Below are positions 16,890 through 24,166 of a stretch of DNA of 64,000 bases, in pieces (within the stretch, counting starts at the first letter, position 1; each line of letters begins with the position of its first letter). The notes beneath the pieces were generated by a model. It was not told the origin of the DNA and made no database searches. It saw nothing but the letters and a program-made list of their open reading frames with translations. The DNA is taken from positions 555,073 to 619,072 of the forward strand of contig NZ_WJPP01000001.1 of the NCBI RefSeq assembly GCF_009649225.1. The letters are read 5' to 3'. The position numbers were made by a program, and so were the translations under genes. The DNA comes from Spiribacter salilacus (GTDB lineage: Bacteria; Pseudomonadota; Gammaproteobacteria; Nitrococcales; Nitrococcaceae).

Positions 16890-17453
16890 CTACGCTTCTC
16901 CACCCCCAGCCGACTCCCGCTCCGGCAGCGCTTGATGACCAAACAGGTAGGTGATTATCACCTCACGCACGAATACGGATAGTGGAATGCTCTTGTTATC
17001 AGCGGCTTGCTTAAGATCAGCATACATCTGCGATGGAATCCACGTCTTGATGTCATGGTCATTTTTGCCTAAGTCCGCGGTACGGTTGTCTGCATTGGAT
17101 ACCCGCATGAAGTGACCACTAGCGCGATCTGTGATATCGAACTGCCCTTTTCCACGCTCAAGCAAAGCGATGAGGTCATAGCGCCCATAGAGGTAGATAA
17201 ATAAAACATGGCGAATGAGGGTGGAGAAGTTGGAATCATGCTTCTCGCACAATTCGCTGAGCGCAACGTGGACGGCTTCTGGCAGATGGACTTTGAGCGC
17301 CCGATCATTTTCACTCATCACGCTATAGTCCCGCCCAGTCCCGGTCAAAACCGGCTCAGGCGGTTGCGCGGACTTTAAATAACTTCTCATTTCGGCGTGA
17401 CGTTGCCGACGCGCCTCAAGCCGTGTTCGCAAACTCTTCAAAAATCCACTCAT
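16890..17453 (-). CDS. Tandem ribbon-helix-helix-like protein
   Basis: A 187-residue protein whose second half holds two similar units. KVHLPEAVHVALSELCEKHD followed by LIRHVLFIYLYGRYD is matched by KTWIPSQMYADLKQAADNKS followed by FVREVIITYLFGHQA. Each unit looks like one strand plus two helices, as in Arc/MetJ ribbon-helix-helix DNA-binding proteins, so one chain could act as a pseudo-dimer. The first 50 residues are basic and helical. ATG 17453 is chosen because GGAGGT lies 7 bases upstream. DNA binding is inference, and no target operator is visible. Confidence 0.6.
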   Translation of the reverse strand: MSGFLKSLRTRLEARRQRHAEMRSYLKSAQPPEPVLTGTGRDYSVMSENDRALKVHLPEAVHVALSELCEKHDSNFSTLIRHVLFIYLYGRYDLIALLERGKGQFDITDRASGHFMRVSNADNRTADLGKNDHDIKTWIPSQMYADLKQAADNKSIPLSVFVREVIITYLFGHQALPERESAGGGEA

Positions 17454-17608
17454 CCCCGCACCTCCAGTTGGCAAAACAACATTGAATGGAATGATTCGCT
17501 AGTTCAAGCGCGTGCAAAATTTCCCCTATTTTTCCTCAGCATTGGGTGGAATGAACCGTCTAGACTGCGATGGCAGAAACGATATCAGCCAACACAGGAG
17601 ATAGAACA

Positions 17609-18181
17609 ATGGCAACAACAACAGCTCGTCTTGGGTTAGCGGCGCTTCTGACAACCGGGGTATTCGCGCTTGGCCTGCAAGCCACTCACGCAAAAGACCC
17701 AGGCAGCTTATATGCCGGGCTTCAATTTTCCGCAGCAACGCTGGAGGATGAAGCCGATTTTGAGCTGGATGCATTGATTGGGCGCTTTGGCTATGTGTTT
17801 TCAGACACCCTGCGCATTGAGGCGAGACTCGGCACTGGGCTGGGCGATGACACACAGGATTTCACCATCAATGGATCGCCATTTCGCGGCACCTACTCAC
17901 TGGATAATTTCGCTGGTGCCTACTCGCTTTTCACACTACCAGTGGATAGAGCCGTGTTTTATGCGGCCGCCGGTTTCACGAGCGCAAGTGCGGATGTCAC
18001 GGTTGAAACACGCCCGCCTCTGATGCCAGGCCGCGCCACGGAGAGCGCAAGCGAAACCTCGGGCAGCTGGGGGCTGGGTGTGGAATATCAAATCGCAGAT
18101 AACGTTTGGATTGGCGGCGAGTACATGCGCTATTTCTCTGATCTCGATGCACTTAGCCTAGGTGTTAGCGTTGGCTTTTGA
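17609..18181 (+). CDS. Outer-membrane beta-barrel protein
   Basis: A 190-residue exported protein. The start ATG 17609 follows AGGAGATAGAACA and opens a signal peptide (basic start, hydrophobic LGLAALLTTGVFALGLQ, cleavage after THA). The mature part alternates polar and apolar residues in about eight strands and ends in VSVGF with the C-terminal phenylalanine used by the BAM complex. This fits a small eight-stranded porin-family (OmpA/OmpX-like) barrel. The upstream longer frame lacks a ribosome site. Function beyond the outer membrane is unknown. Confidence 0.75.
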   Translation: MATTTARLGLAALLTTGVFALGLQATHAKDPGSLYAGLQFSAATLEDEADFELDALIGRFGYVFSDTLRIEARLGTGLGDDTQDFTINGSPFRGTYSLDNFAGAYSLFTLPVDRAVFYAAAGFTSASADVTVETRPPLMPGRATESASETSGSWGLGVEYQIADNVWIGGEYMRYFSDLDALSLGVSVGF

Positions 18182-18190
18182 GCCGGTTGT

Positions 18191-18706
18191 TTATCGCCGG
18201 TGCAGCCGAGGCGCAGGCCTCAGTGCTCGCGCCTCGGCTGCACGAATAACGGATGGGGATTTGGCCGCGTCAGTACACAGATAGGCTGGATCAACGGTTA
18301 TACCGACTCGCGGCAAATCCAAACGATCTGCATCCCAGCAGGTCGCCACGGTGAGATCGGCGTGAGTCCGTTCAACGGTATGGCCGCGGCAGGCGACAAT
18401 CAGTAACTCAAGCTCAGCGTCGCTAACTGGGAGCAGCCCCTGGGTATGATGAGCGCGCGCAAGCTCGGCACCCCTCGGACCATGTTCAATGTCCCAGCCA
18501 TCCGTTTGCCGACAGCTGTCATGAAAAAAGGCAAATAGCTCAACAACTCGACGATTTGCGCCAGTCGTCTCAGCCAACAGCAGGCCATTGTAGCGCACGC
18601 GCTCCCAATGCGCCGGCCCGTGCGGGCTGCGGGCGGACAACACAAAACGGCGACTGGTGTACTCCAGAATTGCCTGACGTTCCGTGGCGGAGAGCAGATC
18701 ATTCAT
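18191..18706 (-). CDS. HD-domain protein
   Basis: A 171-residue metal-dependent phosphohydrolase-like protein: HGPAHWERV (29-37), FAFFHDSCR near residue 58 with the HD dyad, a further histidine in CRGHTVERTH near residue 110, and the distal aspartate in CWDADRLDLPRVG near residue 126. All metal-binding residues appear present. Substrates of such small HD proteins are usually nucleotides. It converges with the outer-membrane gene 9 bp away, and its 3' end contains a strong inverted repeat. Confidence 0.75.
   Translation of the reverse strand: MNDLLSATERQAILEYTSRRFVLSARSPHGPAHWERVRYNGLLLAETTGANRRVVELFAFFHDSCRQTDGWDIEHGPRGAELARAHHTQGLLPVSDAELELLIVACRGHTVERTHADLTVATCWDADRLDLPRVGITVDPAYLCTDAAKSPSVIRAAEARALRPAPRLHRR
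18200..18243. repeat. Perfect 15-bp inverted repeat inside the 3' end of the HD gene
   Basis: GTGCAGCCGAGGCGC (18200-18214) and its exact reverse complement (18229-18243) enclose 14 bases. It would form a very stable GC-rich hairpin between two convergent genes. There is no T-run on either side, so it is not a classical intrinsic terminator, but it could block read-through or protect RNA ends. Confidence 0.65.
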
Positions 18707-18809
18707 AACTTCTATTGTGCCACGTTAGATGAATTAAGTTATCGCGCTATCCGACACATGCTGTCGCACCCGCTGCCTATACTAAAGCTCCACGAAGTAA
18801 GGAGGCTTT

Positions 18810-19379
18810 ATGTGGCAACCCACTCCCATCGAGGCTTTTGTGAAAACTCGCATGGCCGAGCTGGGGCTCTCGCGTGGCGAGCTTGGTCAGCGACTGGGGC
18901 ACAACACTAACAAGGCGCTGCGCCGACTCGATCAGTTGATGCACGAGGGCATCAGCGGTCACCCTGATTTCACAGCCCACCTGGCCACGGCACTCGAAGT
19001 ACCGTCTGACGCACTCAGGCAAACGATTAATGCGCAAAACCAGGCTAAAGCTAAAGCAGCTAAAGCGGCCTACCGCGCCGCCTTTAAGCCCCATGCCATC
19101 TGGCAAACCGAGCATAGCCGACCCACATCCATCAGCATGGCCGCGTGGATAAACGCCCCCGCCCACTTACACCTGTCCTTTCCCACTGACTTAGCCGAAT
19201 CAGACTACATTCGCTTTTGCCAAGACAACGCCCCGGACGTCATACCCTTTTTCGGCCGCATCACTGGCTTCACGATCAACTACCAGCCCGATCATGCTGT
19301 GGTTTATGCCCTAGATGGGCAAATCCTCGAAACACTAGATCGGGCGCCACGACTACCGATTGCAGGACTGCGCCTATGA
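18810..19379 (+). CDS. HTH-like DNA-binding protein, 189 residues
   Basis: The N-terminal 80 residues look like a small helix-turn-helix region (IEAFVKTRMAELGLSRGELG, LGHNTNKALRRLDQLM). An alanine-rich basic linker follows (QAKAKAAKAAYRAAF), then a C-terminal domain with SDYIRFCQDNAPDVIPFFGR. AAGGAGG precedes the ATG. Its stop overlaps the start of the next gene (ATGA), so the two are translationally coupled. I do not recognise the C-terminal domain, and a regulator role is inference. Confidence 0.6.
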   Translation: MWQPTPIEAFVKTRMAELGLSRGELGQRLGHNTNKALRRLDQLMHEGISGHPDFTAHLATALEVPSDALRQTINAQNQAKAKAAKAAYRAAFKPHAIWQTEHSRPTSISMAAWINAPAHLHLSFPTDLAESDYIRFCQDNAPDVIPFFGRITGFTINYQPDHAVVYALDGQILETLDRAPRLPIAGLRL

Positions 19380-19798
19380 ACGATACCGAAGTACAAGAAT
19401 TCTGGATTGGTTCGTTTAGATACCGCCTACTGCTGCGCTCACCGGGCGCCATCGCCCTGCTACTCATGGGCGGTTATTCGCGAAAGGTTGGTGATCTACG
19501 CAACGCTTTTGAGGAGTACGATCCCTTTCAGAAATGGGAAGACTACGACCCGGATGACTTTGCCCTCACCGGCGACGAAGATCTTGGTGTTGATGTATTT
19601 TCGCTCAAGCGCGAGTGCGTTAATCGCATTGCGGGCTGGGTAAACCGAGCTAGGCCCGGGTTCTTTTCCATTTCCCCATCTACTGAACGAAAAGAACCTT
19701 TGTACGATCGCATTAGCCAAGAGGTGGCCAGCAAAATCCGTGGATACACCAACCAGAAGATTAATCGATCTTATCAGTTTTACCGTCAGCCATTATGA
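19376..19798 (+). CDS. Hypothetical protein coupled to the HTH gene
   Basis: A 140-residue acidic protein (MNDTEVQEFWIGSFRYRLLL at the start; EDYDPDDFALTGDEDLGVDV in the middle). It starts inside the stop of the HTH-like gene (CTATGA), showing coupled translation. No membrane or signal sequence is seen. The end overlaps the convergent 141-residue gene by 6 bp. The family is unknown. Confidence 0.55.
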   Translation: MNDTEVQEFWIGSFRYRLLLRSPGAIALLLMGGYSRKVGDLRNAFEEYDPFQKWEDYDPDDFALTGDEDLGVDVFSLKRECVNRIAGWVNRARPGFFSISPSTERKEPLYDRISQEVASKIRGYTNQKINRSYQFYRQPL

Positions 19799-20218
19799 AG
19801 GCCAACTGGCCGTATCCGCCACCTCTAGCGTTGAAAGCTGCCCATTGAGCAAGGCATAGATCCGCAGCTCAGTGGCAGGCTTAAGCCAACCCTCTACTAA
19901 CCCGGCTACTACCCAAGCCCCCACTCGCGCCTGCGTCTTAACATCCAGCGCGGCCACAGTCAGGCTCCAATAACTACTCGGGCGAATGTATCGGCGAGTA
20001 CGGATCCAGCCTTCAGACACCACATGCCGAATAATCACCTCACGAGCCTGCCCTTCGCAGCCAAACCGATCTCCCTCGCCATGCTCAGCATAAACGGCTC
20101 GCAGCCACCCCTCGGTAACGCCAAAGCGCTCAGGGTCTGCAATCACCGCCGCGATGTGCGACGTGCAGACGTTGAGGCGCTCGCCATCAGGCGCAATCCA
20201 GTGTGCGGGAGTCAACAT
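19793..20218 (-). CDS. Hypothetical protein downstream of the DUF2493 relic
   Basis: A 141-residue protein starting at ATG 20218, which overlaps the stop of the DUF2493 relic (TGATG). It begins MLTPAHWIAPDGERLNVCTS and has a strongly patterned middle (VVSEGWIRTRRYIRPSSYWS) and helical C-terminus. I do not know the family. The stop-start overlap suggests it was once the partner of the now collapsed SLOG gene and still depends on its translation. Confidence 0.6.
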   Translation of the reverse strand: MLTPAHWIAPDGERLNVCTSHIAAVIADPERFGVTEGWLRAVYAEHGEGDRFGCEGQAREVIIRHVVSEGWIRTRRYIRPSSYWSLTVAALDVKTQARVGAWVVAGLVEGWLKPATELRIYALLNGQLSTLEVADTASWPS

Positions 20219-20373
20219 CAGTCGGTCACCGTGTCATCCATGCGCCAGTGCTGAGCGCCGCCGGAAACGAGAATCGCCGGCAGATGAGGAGCCAGAACGG
20301 CCTCTAGCCGGGCGTAGTCATCAAAACCCCGTGAACCAATCACGGCAATGCGTTCAAAAAAAGGGTCGGCCAT
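20218..20373 (-). pseudogene. Collapsed DUF2493 (SLOG) gene
   Basis: The 51 codons keep the N-terminus of the DUF2493 protein (RIAVIGSRGFDDY, LAPHLPAILVSGGA) and then jump to a tail ending DDTVTD, comparable with the DGSVTD end of the intact copy at 16020-16391. About 70 middle residues are missing, including the GPIRN nucleotide-binding motif. The frame is kept, so a short product and translation into the downstream gene remain possible. It is a second copy of the same family 4 kb away. Confidence 0.75.
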
Positions 20374-20443
20374 AACTCGGAGTATAGCTCCGCATACCGA
20401 CAAATCTTGGCGGTCTGATGATTCACGATCAACGTTTCTTGAA

Positions 20444-20620
20444 ATGACGACGAAGAACAAGCATAGAAGCTTTATTAATTGTCGGAGCAATCATTGCCCT
20501 GATCCTTTAATCGCTTCTGCAGGGCTTATTCTGGCGGCCCTGCTCTTGGATAACATCTCCAAGACCAACCCTGTGATCGGCTCGGTGGCCAATGCGTTAA
20601 ATGACCGCAAGAAGAAATGA
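20444..20620 (+). CDS. Possible 58-residue membrane peptide
   Basis: ATG 20444 opens MTTKNKHRSFINCRSNHC and continues into a hydrophobic helix (LIASAGLILAALLLDNIS) and a basic end (NDRKKK). A neighbouring frame in the first half also encodes a hydrophobic stretch (ALLIVGAIIALIL), so this may be a two-helix membrane protein broken by a frameshift. No clear ribosome site is seen. Confidence 0.3.
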   Translation: MTTKNKHRSFINCRSNHCPDPLIASAGLILAALLLDNISKTNPVIGSVANALNDRKKK

Positions 20621-20726
20621 TCGTAGGAGCAGGAGTGAATACGGGTTGGCCGCCCGAGGTTATTAGGCGCGGGGGATTGGTCCACAAAGAATGTCATCGA
20701 TTCTTTCCGGAAAGAGCATAGCGCCG

Positions 20727-20819
20727 CTACTCCAGTAGCCTTTCAGGTGCATACATGTCCTCGTGCAGCACACGAACAACGAGCACCTCTGATTCAAGCT
20801 GATCTAGGTATTCATCCGC
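20727..20819 (-). pseudogene. ParE/RelE toxin C-terminal stump
   Basis: Immediately after parD, in another frame, 30 codons without a start read DEYLDQLESEVLVVRVLHED and end PERLLE. The VVRVLHEDM..ERLL pattern is the usual C-terminus of ParE-type toxins. An in-frame TAG at 20820-20822 lies just upstream and the N-terminal 60-70 residues are gone. The toxin is therefore lost while its antitoxin gene is intact. Confidence 0.7.
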
Positions 20820-21052
20820 CTACGCCCAGCCGCCTTGATAGCCGATATATTCAACGGTTTAGATTCTCCGCTTGACTCACCCTCCGCAAGGGCCTGCCTC
20901 AGCGTGGCAAGGCGTTCCTGGGCCTGCTGGTCTCGACGGATAAGATGGCGGATATACTCACTATCATTACCGAATTGACCGCTTTCGATCTGGCCTTTCA
21001 CCCAGTCGTTCTGTTGTTTAGTCAGCGTGATGGCTTTCCGATACATGCTCAT
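20804..21052 (-). CDS. parD: ParD-family antitoxin (orphaned)
   Basis: An 82-residue ribbon-helix-helix antitoxin: YRKAITLTKQQNDWVKGQIE followed by FGNDSEYIRHLIRRDQQAQE is the standard ParD N-terminal pattern, and the C-terminus normally wraps the ParE toxin. AGGAG lies 8 bases before ATG 21052. The cognate toxin is reduced to a 30-codon stump just downstream. The protein may still repress its own promoter or neutralise a ParE from elsewhere in the genome. Confidence 0.8.
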   Translation of the reverse strand: MSMYRKAITLTKQQNDWVKGQIESGQFGNDSEYIRHLIRRDQQAQERLATLRQALAEGESSGESKPLNISAIKAAGRRRMNT

Positions 21053-21063
21053 AGCTGGTGCTC

Positions 21064-21771
21064 CTAACCTGGCATACGCTTAATAGACAACATCCAAGAA
21101 ACCGCTGCATCGGCATGTAGCTGAGTGGTATCCAGGCACGGGATCGGCAAGCTGGCTGGATCGACCAACATGCCAATTTCAGTGCAGCCAAAGACCACGG
21201 CCTCAGCCCCCTGGTCTGCAAGCTGCTGGATAATTCGGTGATACTCGGCGCGTGACGCCTCAAGGATCTTGCCGCGGCAGAGCTCCTCAAAAATCACTCG
21301 GTTAATGATCTCTCGATCTGCCAAATCAGGCACATCAACGCGCAAGGAATCGGTCTGCAGTCGATCGATCATAAAGGGCTCATCCATCGTAAAGCGGGTA
21401 CCCAAAAAACTAACCTGTGAATACCCGGCGGCCTCAATTGCCGCTCGCGTGACATCACCGATGTGCAGAAAAGGCACCGACAGGGCATCGGCAATCGGCT
21501 CGGCCACCTTGTGCATCGTGTTGGTGCATAAGATCACGCCATCGGCGCCGGCCATCTCAAGACGTTTGGCAATACCCGCTAATTGTGCGCCGGCACGCGC
21601 CCATTGACCTTCGGCCTGCAGTTGCTCAATCGGGGCAAAGTCCACACTCTGCAAAATTAATGAGGCCGAATGCAGCCCGCCCAACTCTGCCCGCACCCCT
21701 TCATTAATTAGCCGATAGTATAGCTGGGTAGACTCCCAACTCATCCCGCCGATCAGACCCAGTGTTTTCAT
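21064..21771 (-). CDS. Aspartate/glutamate racemase family protein
   Basis: A 235-residue amino-acid racemase of the Asp/Glu/hydantoin superfamily: GLIGGMSWEST at the N-terminus, the first catalytic cysteine in ILCTNTMHKVAE near residue 82, the second in VVFGCTEIGML near residue 193. Both cysteines and the surrounding Thr residues are present, so it should interconvert L- and D-aspartate or glutamate in the cytoplasm without cofactor (YgeA/RacX-like). ATG 21771 follows AAGGATGTGGTT. It ends 11 bp before the parD start and may share a transcript. Confidence 0.85.
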   Translation of the reverse strand: MKTLGLIGGMSWESTQLYYRLINEGVRAELGGLHSASLILQSVDFAPIEQLQAEGQWARAGAQLAGIAKRLEMAGADGVILCTNTMHKVAEPIADALSVPFLHIGDVTRAAIEAAGYSQVSFLGTRFTMDEPFMIDRLQTDSLRVDVPDLADREIINRVIFEELCRGKILEASRAEYHRIIQQLADQGAEAVVFGCTEIGMLVDPASLPIPCLDTTQLHADAAVSWMLSIKRMPG

Positions 21772-21819
21772 AACCACATCCTTAGATCCACCTTAGCCAC
21801 TCGGTTAGAAAACACAGAG

Positions 21820-22083
21820 TTACTCATAGTAGCTCCAAAGCCTGAGGACTTTCACAACCCGCGCCTCCTCGAGCACTTGATAAACGAGTCGATGCTGGAT
21901 GTTAATTCGGCGTGAGTAAGCGCCAGCAAGGTCACCGATGAGTCTCTCAAACGGTGGCGGCCTGCGAAATGGATCCTCGGCAATCAGCGCCAAGAGTTCT
22001 TGCGCTTTGGCTCTAAGGCCGCTGGCGGCGAGCTTCTTGGCATCTTTTCGGGCTTGTTTGGTGTAGACCAATCGCCATGTCAC
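21820..22083 (-). CDS. yoeB: YoeB-type RelE-superfamily mRNA interferase toxin
   Basis: An 87-residue toxin with the YoeB layout: LVYTKQARKDAKKLA at the start, FERLIGDLAGAYSRRINIQH and the C-terminal VVKVLRLWSYYE. The family catalytic residues (Glu, Arg in SRRIN, His in QHRLVY, and the terminal Tyr region) are visible. YoeB binds ribosomes and cleaves mRNA in the A site. GTG 22083 overlaps the yefM stop (GTGA), so translation is coupled. This is the only TA pair in the window with both genes intact. Confidence 0.9.
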   Translation of the reverse strand: MTWRLVYTKQARKDAKKLAASGLRAKAQELLALIAEDPFRRPPPFERLIGDLAGAYSRRINIQHRLVYQVLEEARVVKVLRLWSYYE

Positions 22084-22322
22084 CAATCCAGCTCCTCATC
22101 GCATTCGTCCACCGGGGTATCCATCCCCTCACGAATGGATTCCCGCATGCCGGGGATGGAGAGCAAGTAGAGGGTCTCCTGAATCGCGGACCAGTCTTCC
22201 TCGGAGACTAAGACGGCTTTGTTTCGCTTACCCATAATGATGATGGGCTGATGGGATTCGGCGGTCTCATCAATCAATCGATACAGGTTGCTGCGCGCCT
22301 CAGTGGCAGTGATCCCGACCAT
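22080..22322 (-). CDS. yefM: YefM/Phd-family antitoxin
   Basis: An 80-residue antitoxin: ITATEARSNLYRLIDETAES at the N-terminus (DNA-binding YefM fold), IIIMGKRNKAVLVSEEDW and an acidic C-terminus (DTPVDECDEELDW) that would cover the YoeB active site. ATG 22322 follows TGAGGA at good spacing. The promoter at 22353-22380 overlaps repeated ACGT units that may be its own operator, since YefM-YoeB complexes repress their promoter. Confidence 0.9.
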   Translation of the reverse strand: MVGITATEARSNLYRLIDETAESHQPIIIMGKRNKAVLVSEEDWSAIQETLYLLSIPGMRESIREGMDTPVDECDEELDW

Positions 22323-22352
22323 AGTGTGTTCCTCACATGTTGAACGCCATCA

Positions 22353-22380
22353 ATTGTACGTGACTACGTACGTACGTCAA
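22353..22380 (-). promoter_or_regulatory. yefM-yoeB promoter with overlapping ACGT repeats
   Basis: On the reverse strand TTGACG (22375-22380) and TACAAT (22353-22358) are separated by 16 bases, a good sigma-70 promoter 31 bp from the yefM start. The spacer consists of TACGTACGTAGTCACG, a run of palindromic ACGT units that fits an autoregulatory operator. Confidence 0.7.
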
Positions 22381-22739
22381 AACGATCTTTTTTCAAACTG
22401 CTTCGAGAGGAGTTCATGAAGCCGTTTGGCCTCTCGGCATACCGCCTAGCGGGAGCTGAATCGCCACAAACAACGATCAGCCCAACTGCCGCCGGCCAGA
22501 TAAGCAGGCTTCACGCCAACCCATAACGCGGCAAGATTTACGCTGGAATTCGCCCTCACCGCCATAAACAATAATCGGGAGTAAGGCCTTATCACCGGCA
22601 AAACTTTGCCACTTTCGCGTTGCGGCGGGCCAGCCAAAGACTGCGCGCGCGAGGGTGTTAGCAGCGGTACGCGGAATCAGCTTACAAATCCAAGTTTAAA
22701 CTTTATATTTGTAAGAACATCAGAAATCGCTCTGATAGT
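22381..22739. other. Gap with possible degraded coding sequence
   Basis: No intact gene is visible. On the reverse strand a 60-residue stretch reads plausibly (LARAVFGWPAATRKWQSFAG, then a GGEGEFQRKS-like segment) before a stop near 22490, with no start of its own, so it may be a gene remnant. AT-rich sequence with TTTAAACTTTATATTTG at 22693-22709 upstream of the ribokinase gene may contain that gene's promoter. Confidence 0.35.
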
Positions 22740-23669
22740 ATGCGTGCTATGGCAAATGTTTGCGTTTTAGGGCTTTTTTGCGTGGATCTGATAACGCGCA
22801 CCGAGCGCCTCCCCGGCTGGGGAGAGAGCTTGCGTGGGCAGGGGTTTAGCTTAAAGCCCGGCGGCAAAGGCGCCAATCAGGCGGTTGCCGCGGCCTATCA
22901 GGGCGCAGCGGTCAGCTTTATCTCTCGGCTGGGCGACGATGCCTTTGCTGCCATGGGCAAAGCGTTGTTTGCGCAAGCCGGTATTGATACTACCCATGTC
23001 ACTACCGACAAGGCCCTGCCCACCGGCACCGCCACCATTTTGGTAGACGCGAATAAGGGCGATAACGCCATCGTGGTCGACACCGGCGCCTGCCGCGAGA
23101 TCACCAACCAACACATTGATGATGCGGCGGCCTGCATTCAAGCGGCAGACATCTTCGTCTGTCAGCTTGAACTACCCCTGCCCGTTTGCGAACACGCCAT
23201 TGCCATCGCAAAAGCGCACCATGTACCGGTCGTTCTCAACCCGGCTCCCGCCCTTGAGCTGCCGGCGCCCTTATATCCAATGATTGACTATCTCACCCCC
23301 AATGAATCAGAAGCAGCAGCCCTGGTGGGCCATGCGCTAGAAACTGATACTCAAATTGCCGCGGCGGCAGCCACTTTGCGTCAGCGCGGGGTTACAAGTG
23401 TGCTCATTACACTGGGCGAACGGGGCGTGTATATCGACAGCGATGCCTTTCAAGGCATCATCCCGGCGTTTAACGCCGGCCCCGTGGTCGACACGATCGG
23501 CGCCGGCGATGCCTTTAATGGCGCGCTAGCCGCGGCATTAGCTGCAGGTCAATCACTACCGAATGGGGCCAGGCGGGCCTGCGTGGCAGCCGGTTTATCC
23601 GTCACCAAAGCCGGCGCGGCACCGTCATTGCCGTCAAAGGAAATGGTTGATCGGCATCTACCCTCATGA
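22740..23669 (+). CDS. rbsK: Ribokinase (PfkB family)
   Basis: A 309-residue PfkB-family sugar kinase: VCVLGLFCVDL at the start, KPGGKGANQAVAAA near residue 40 (substrate-binding GGKGxN), and the catalytic motif DTIGAGDAFNGALAAAL near residue 252 with the anion hole and base aspartate. Ribokinase phosphorylates ribose with ATP. No ribose transporter or RbsD is nearby, so another pentose or nucleoside is possible. ATG 22740 and ATG 22749 are both usable starts, and neither has a clear ribosome site. The stop overlaps the next gene (TCATGA). Confidence 0.85.
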   Translation: MRAMANVCVLGLFCVDLITRTERLPGWGESLRGQGFSLKPGGKGANQAVAAAYQGAAVSFISRLGDDAFAAMGKALFAQAGIDTTHVTTDKALPTGTATILVDANKGDNAIVVDTGACREITNQHIDDAAACIQAADIFVCQLELPLPVCEHAIAIAKAHHVPVVLNPAPALELPAPLYPMIDYLTPNESEAAALVGHALETDTQIAAAAATLRQRGVTSVLITLGERGVYIDSDAFQGIIPAFNAGPVVDTIGAGDAFNGALAAALAAGQSLPNGARRACVAAGLSVTKAGAAPSLPSKEMVDRHLPS

Positions 23670-24100
23670 AAACCACCCTCCTTTTACTTATTCTCGGCCT
23701 ACTGTTGGCAGCACTCCCCGCTCACGCCCAGCGCTCTGCCTTGGTGATTTATGGCGGGGCCAACCAAGCCACTTATCTGGGCTGTTTAACCTGCATCCGA
23801 TTTGACCCAGAATCCGTTTGCCGGGCTGGCGGGCAATATGGTTCTCACTTCAGCCCGCAAAGCATCTGGAATCGCGGCGGCACCTACGGCGGGCAATTTA
23901 GCCCATATAGCCCCTGGAACCGATTCGCTAAAAACCCACCGGTTGTGTTGGATAAGGCCGGCAACCGCTATGGCCTGTTTTGGGTGAACACCCCACAACG
24001 CTATCGCGCCGATATTCGCAGGCTACTTGAAACCATGAACAATCCGGATAATTTTGCCGCGACGTTACTTGAGGCGCGGGAGGCGTTTTGTCAGGAGTGA
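23666..24100 (+). CDS. Secreted protein with YG-S-x-S-x-WN repeats
   Basis: A 144-residue exported protein, coupled to rbsK by a 4-bp overlap. A signal peptide (TLLLLILGLLLAALPAHA) is followed by ATYLGCLTC and two tandem units: GGQYGSHFSPQSIWN and GGTYGGQFSPYSPWN. Four cysteines could pair in the periplasm. Similar GxYGxxxSxxSxWN repeats occur in uncharacterised secreted proteins; the function is unknown. The C-terminal 45 residues are helical. Confidence 0.65.
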   Translation: MKTTLLLLILGLLLAALPAHAQRSALVIYGGANQATYLGCLTCIRFDPESVCRAGGQYGSHFSPQSIWNRGGTYGGQFSPYSPWNRFAKNPPVVLDKAGNRYGLFWVNTPQRYRADIRRLLETMNNPDNFAATLLEAREAFCQE

Positions 24101-24166
24101 GGCGAAATGTTACAAGACATCGATTAACGGCGCCGAACAATAGCGATACCAGTGGAGGCATCACGC

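Noticed and set aside
22446..22637. 63-residue reverse ORF
   Set aside because: No ribosome site and unconvincing composition; a neighbouring frame looks more like degraded coding sequence.
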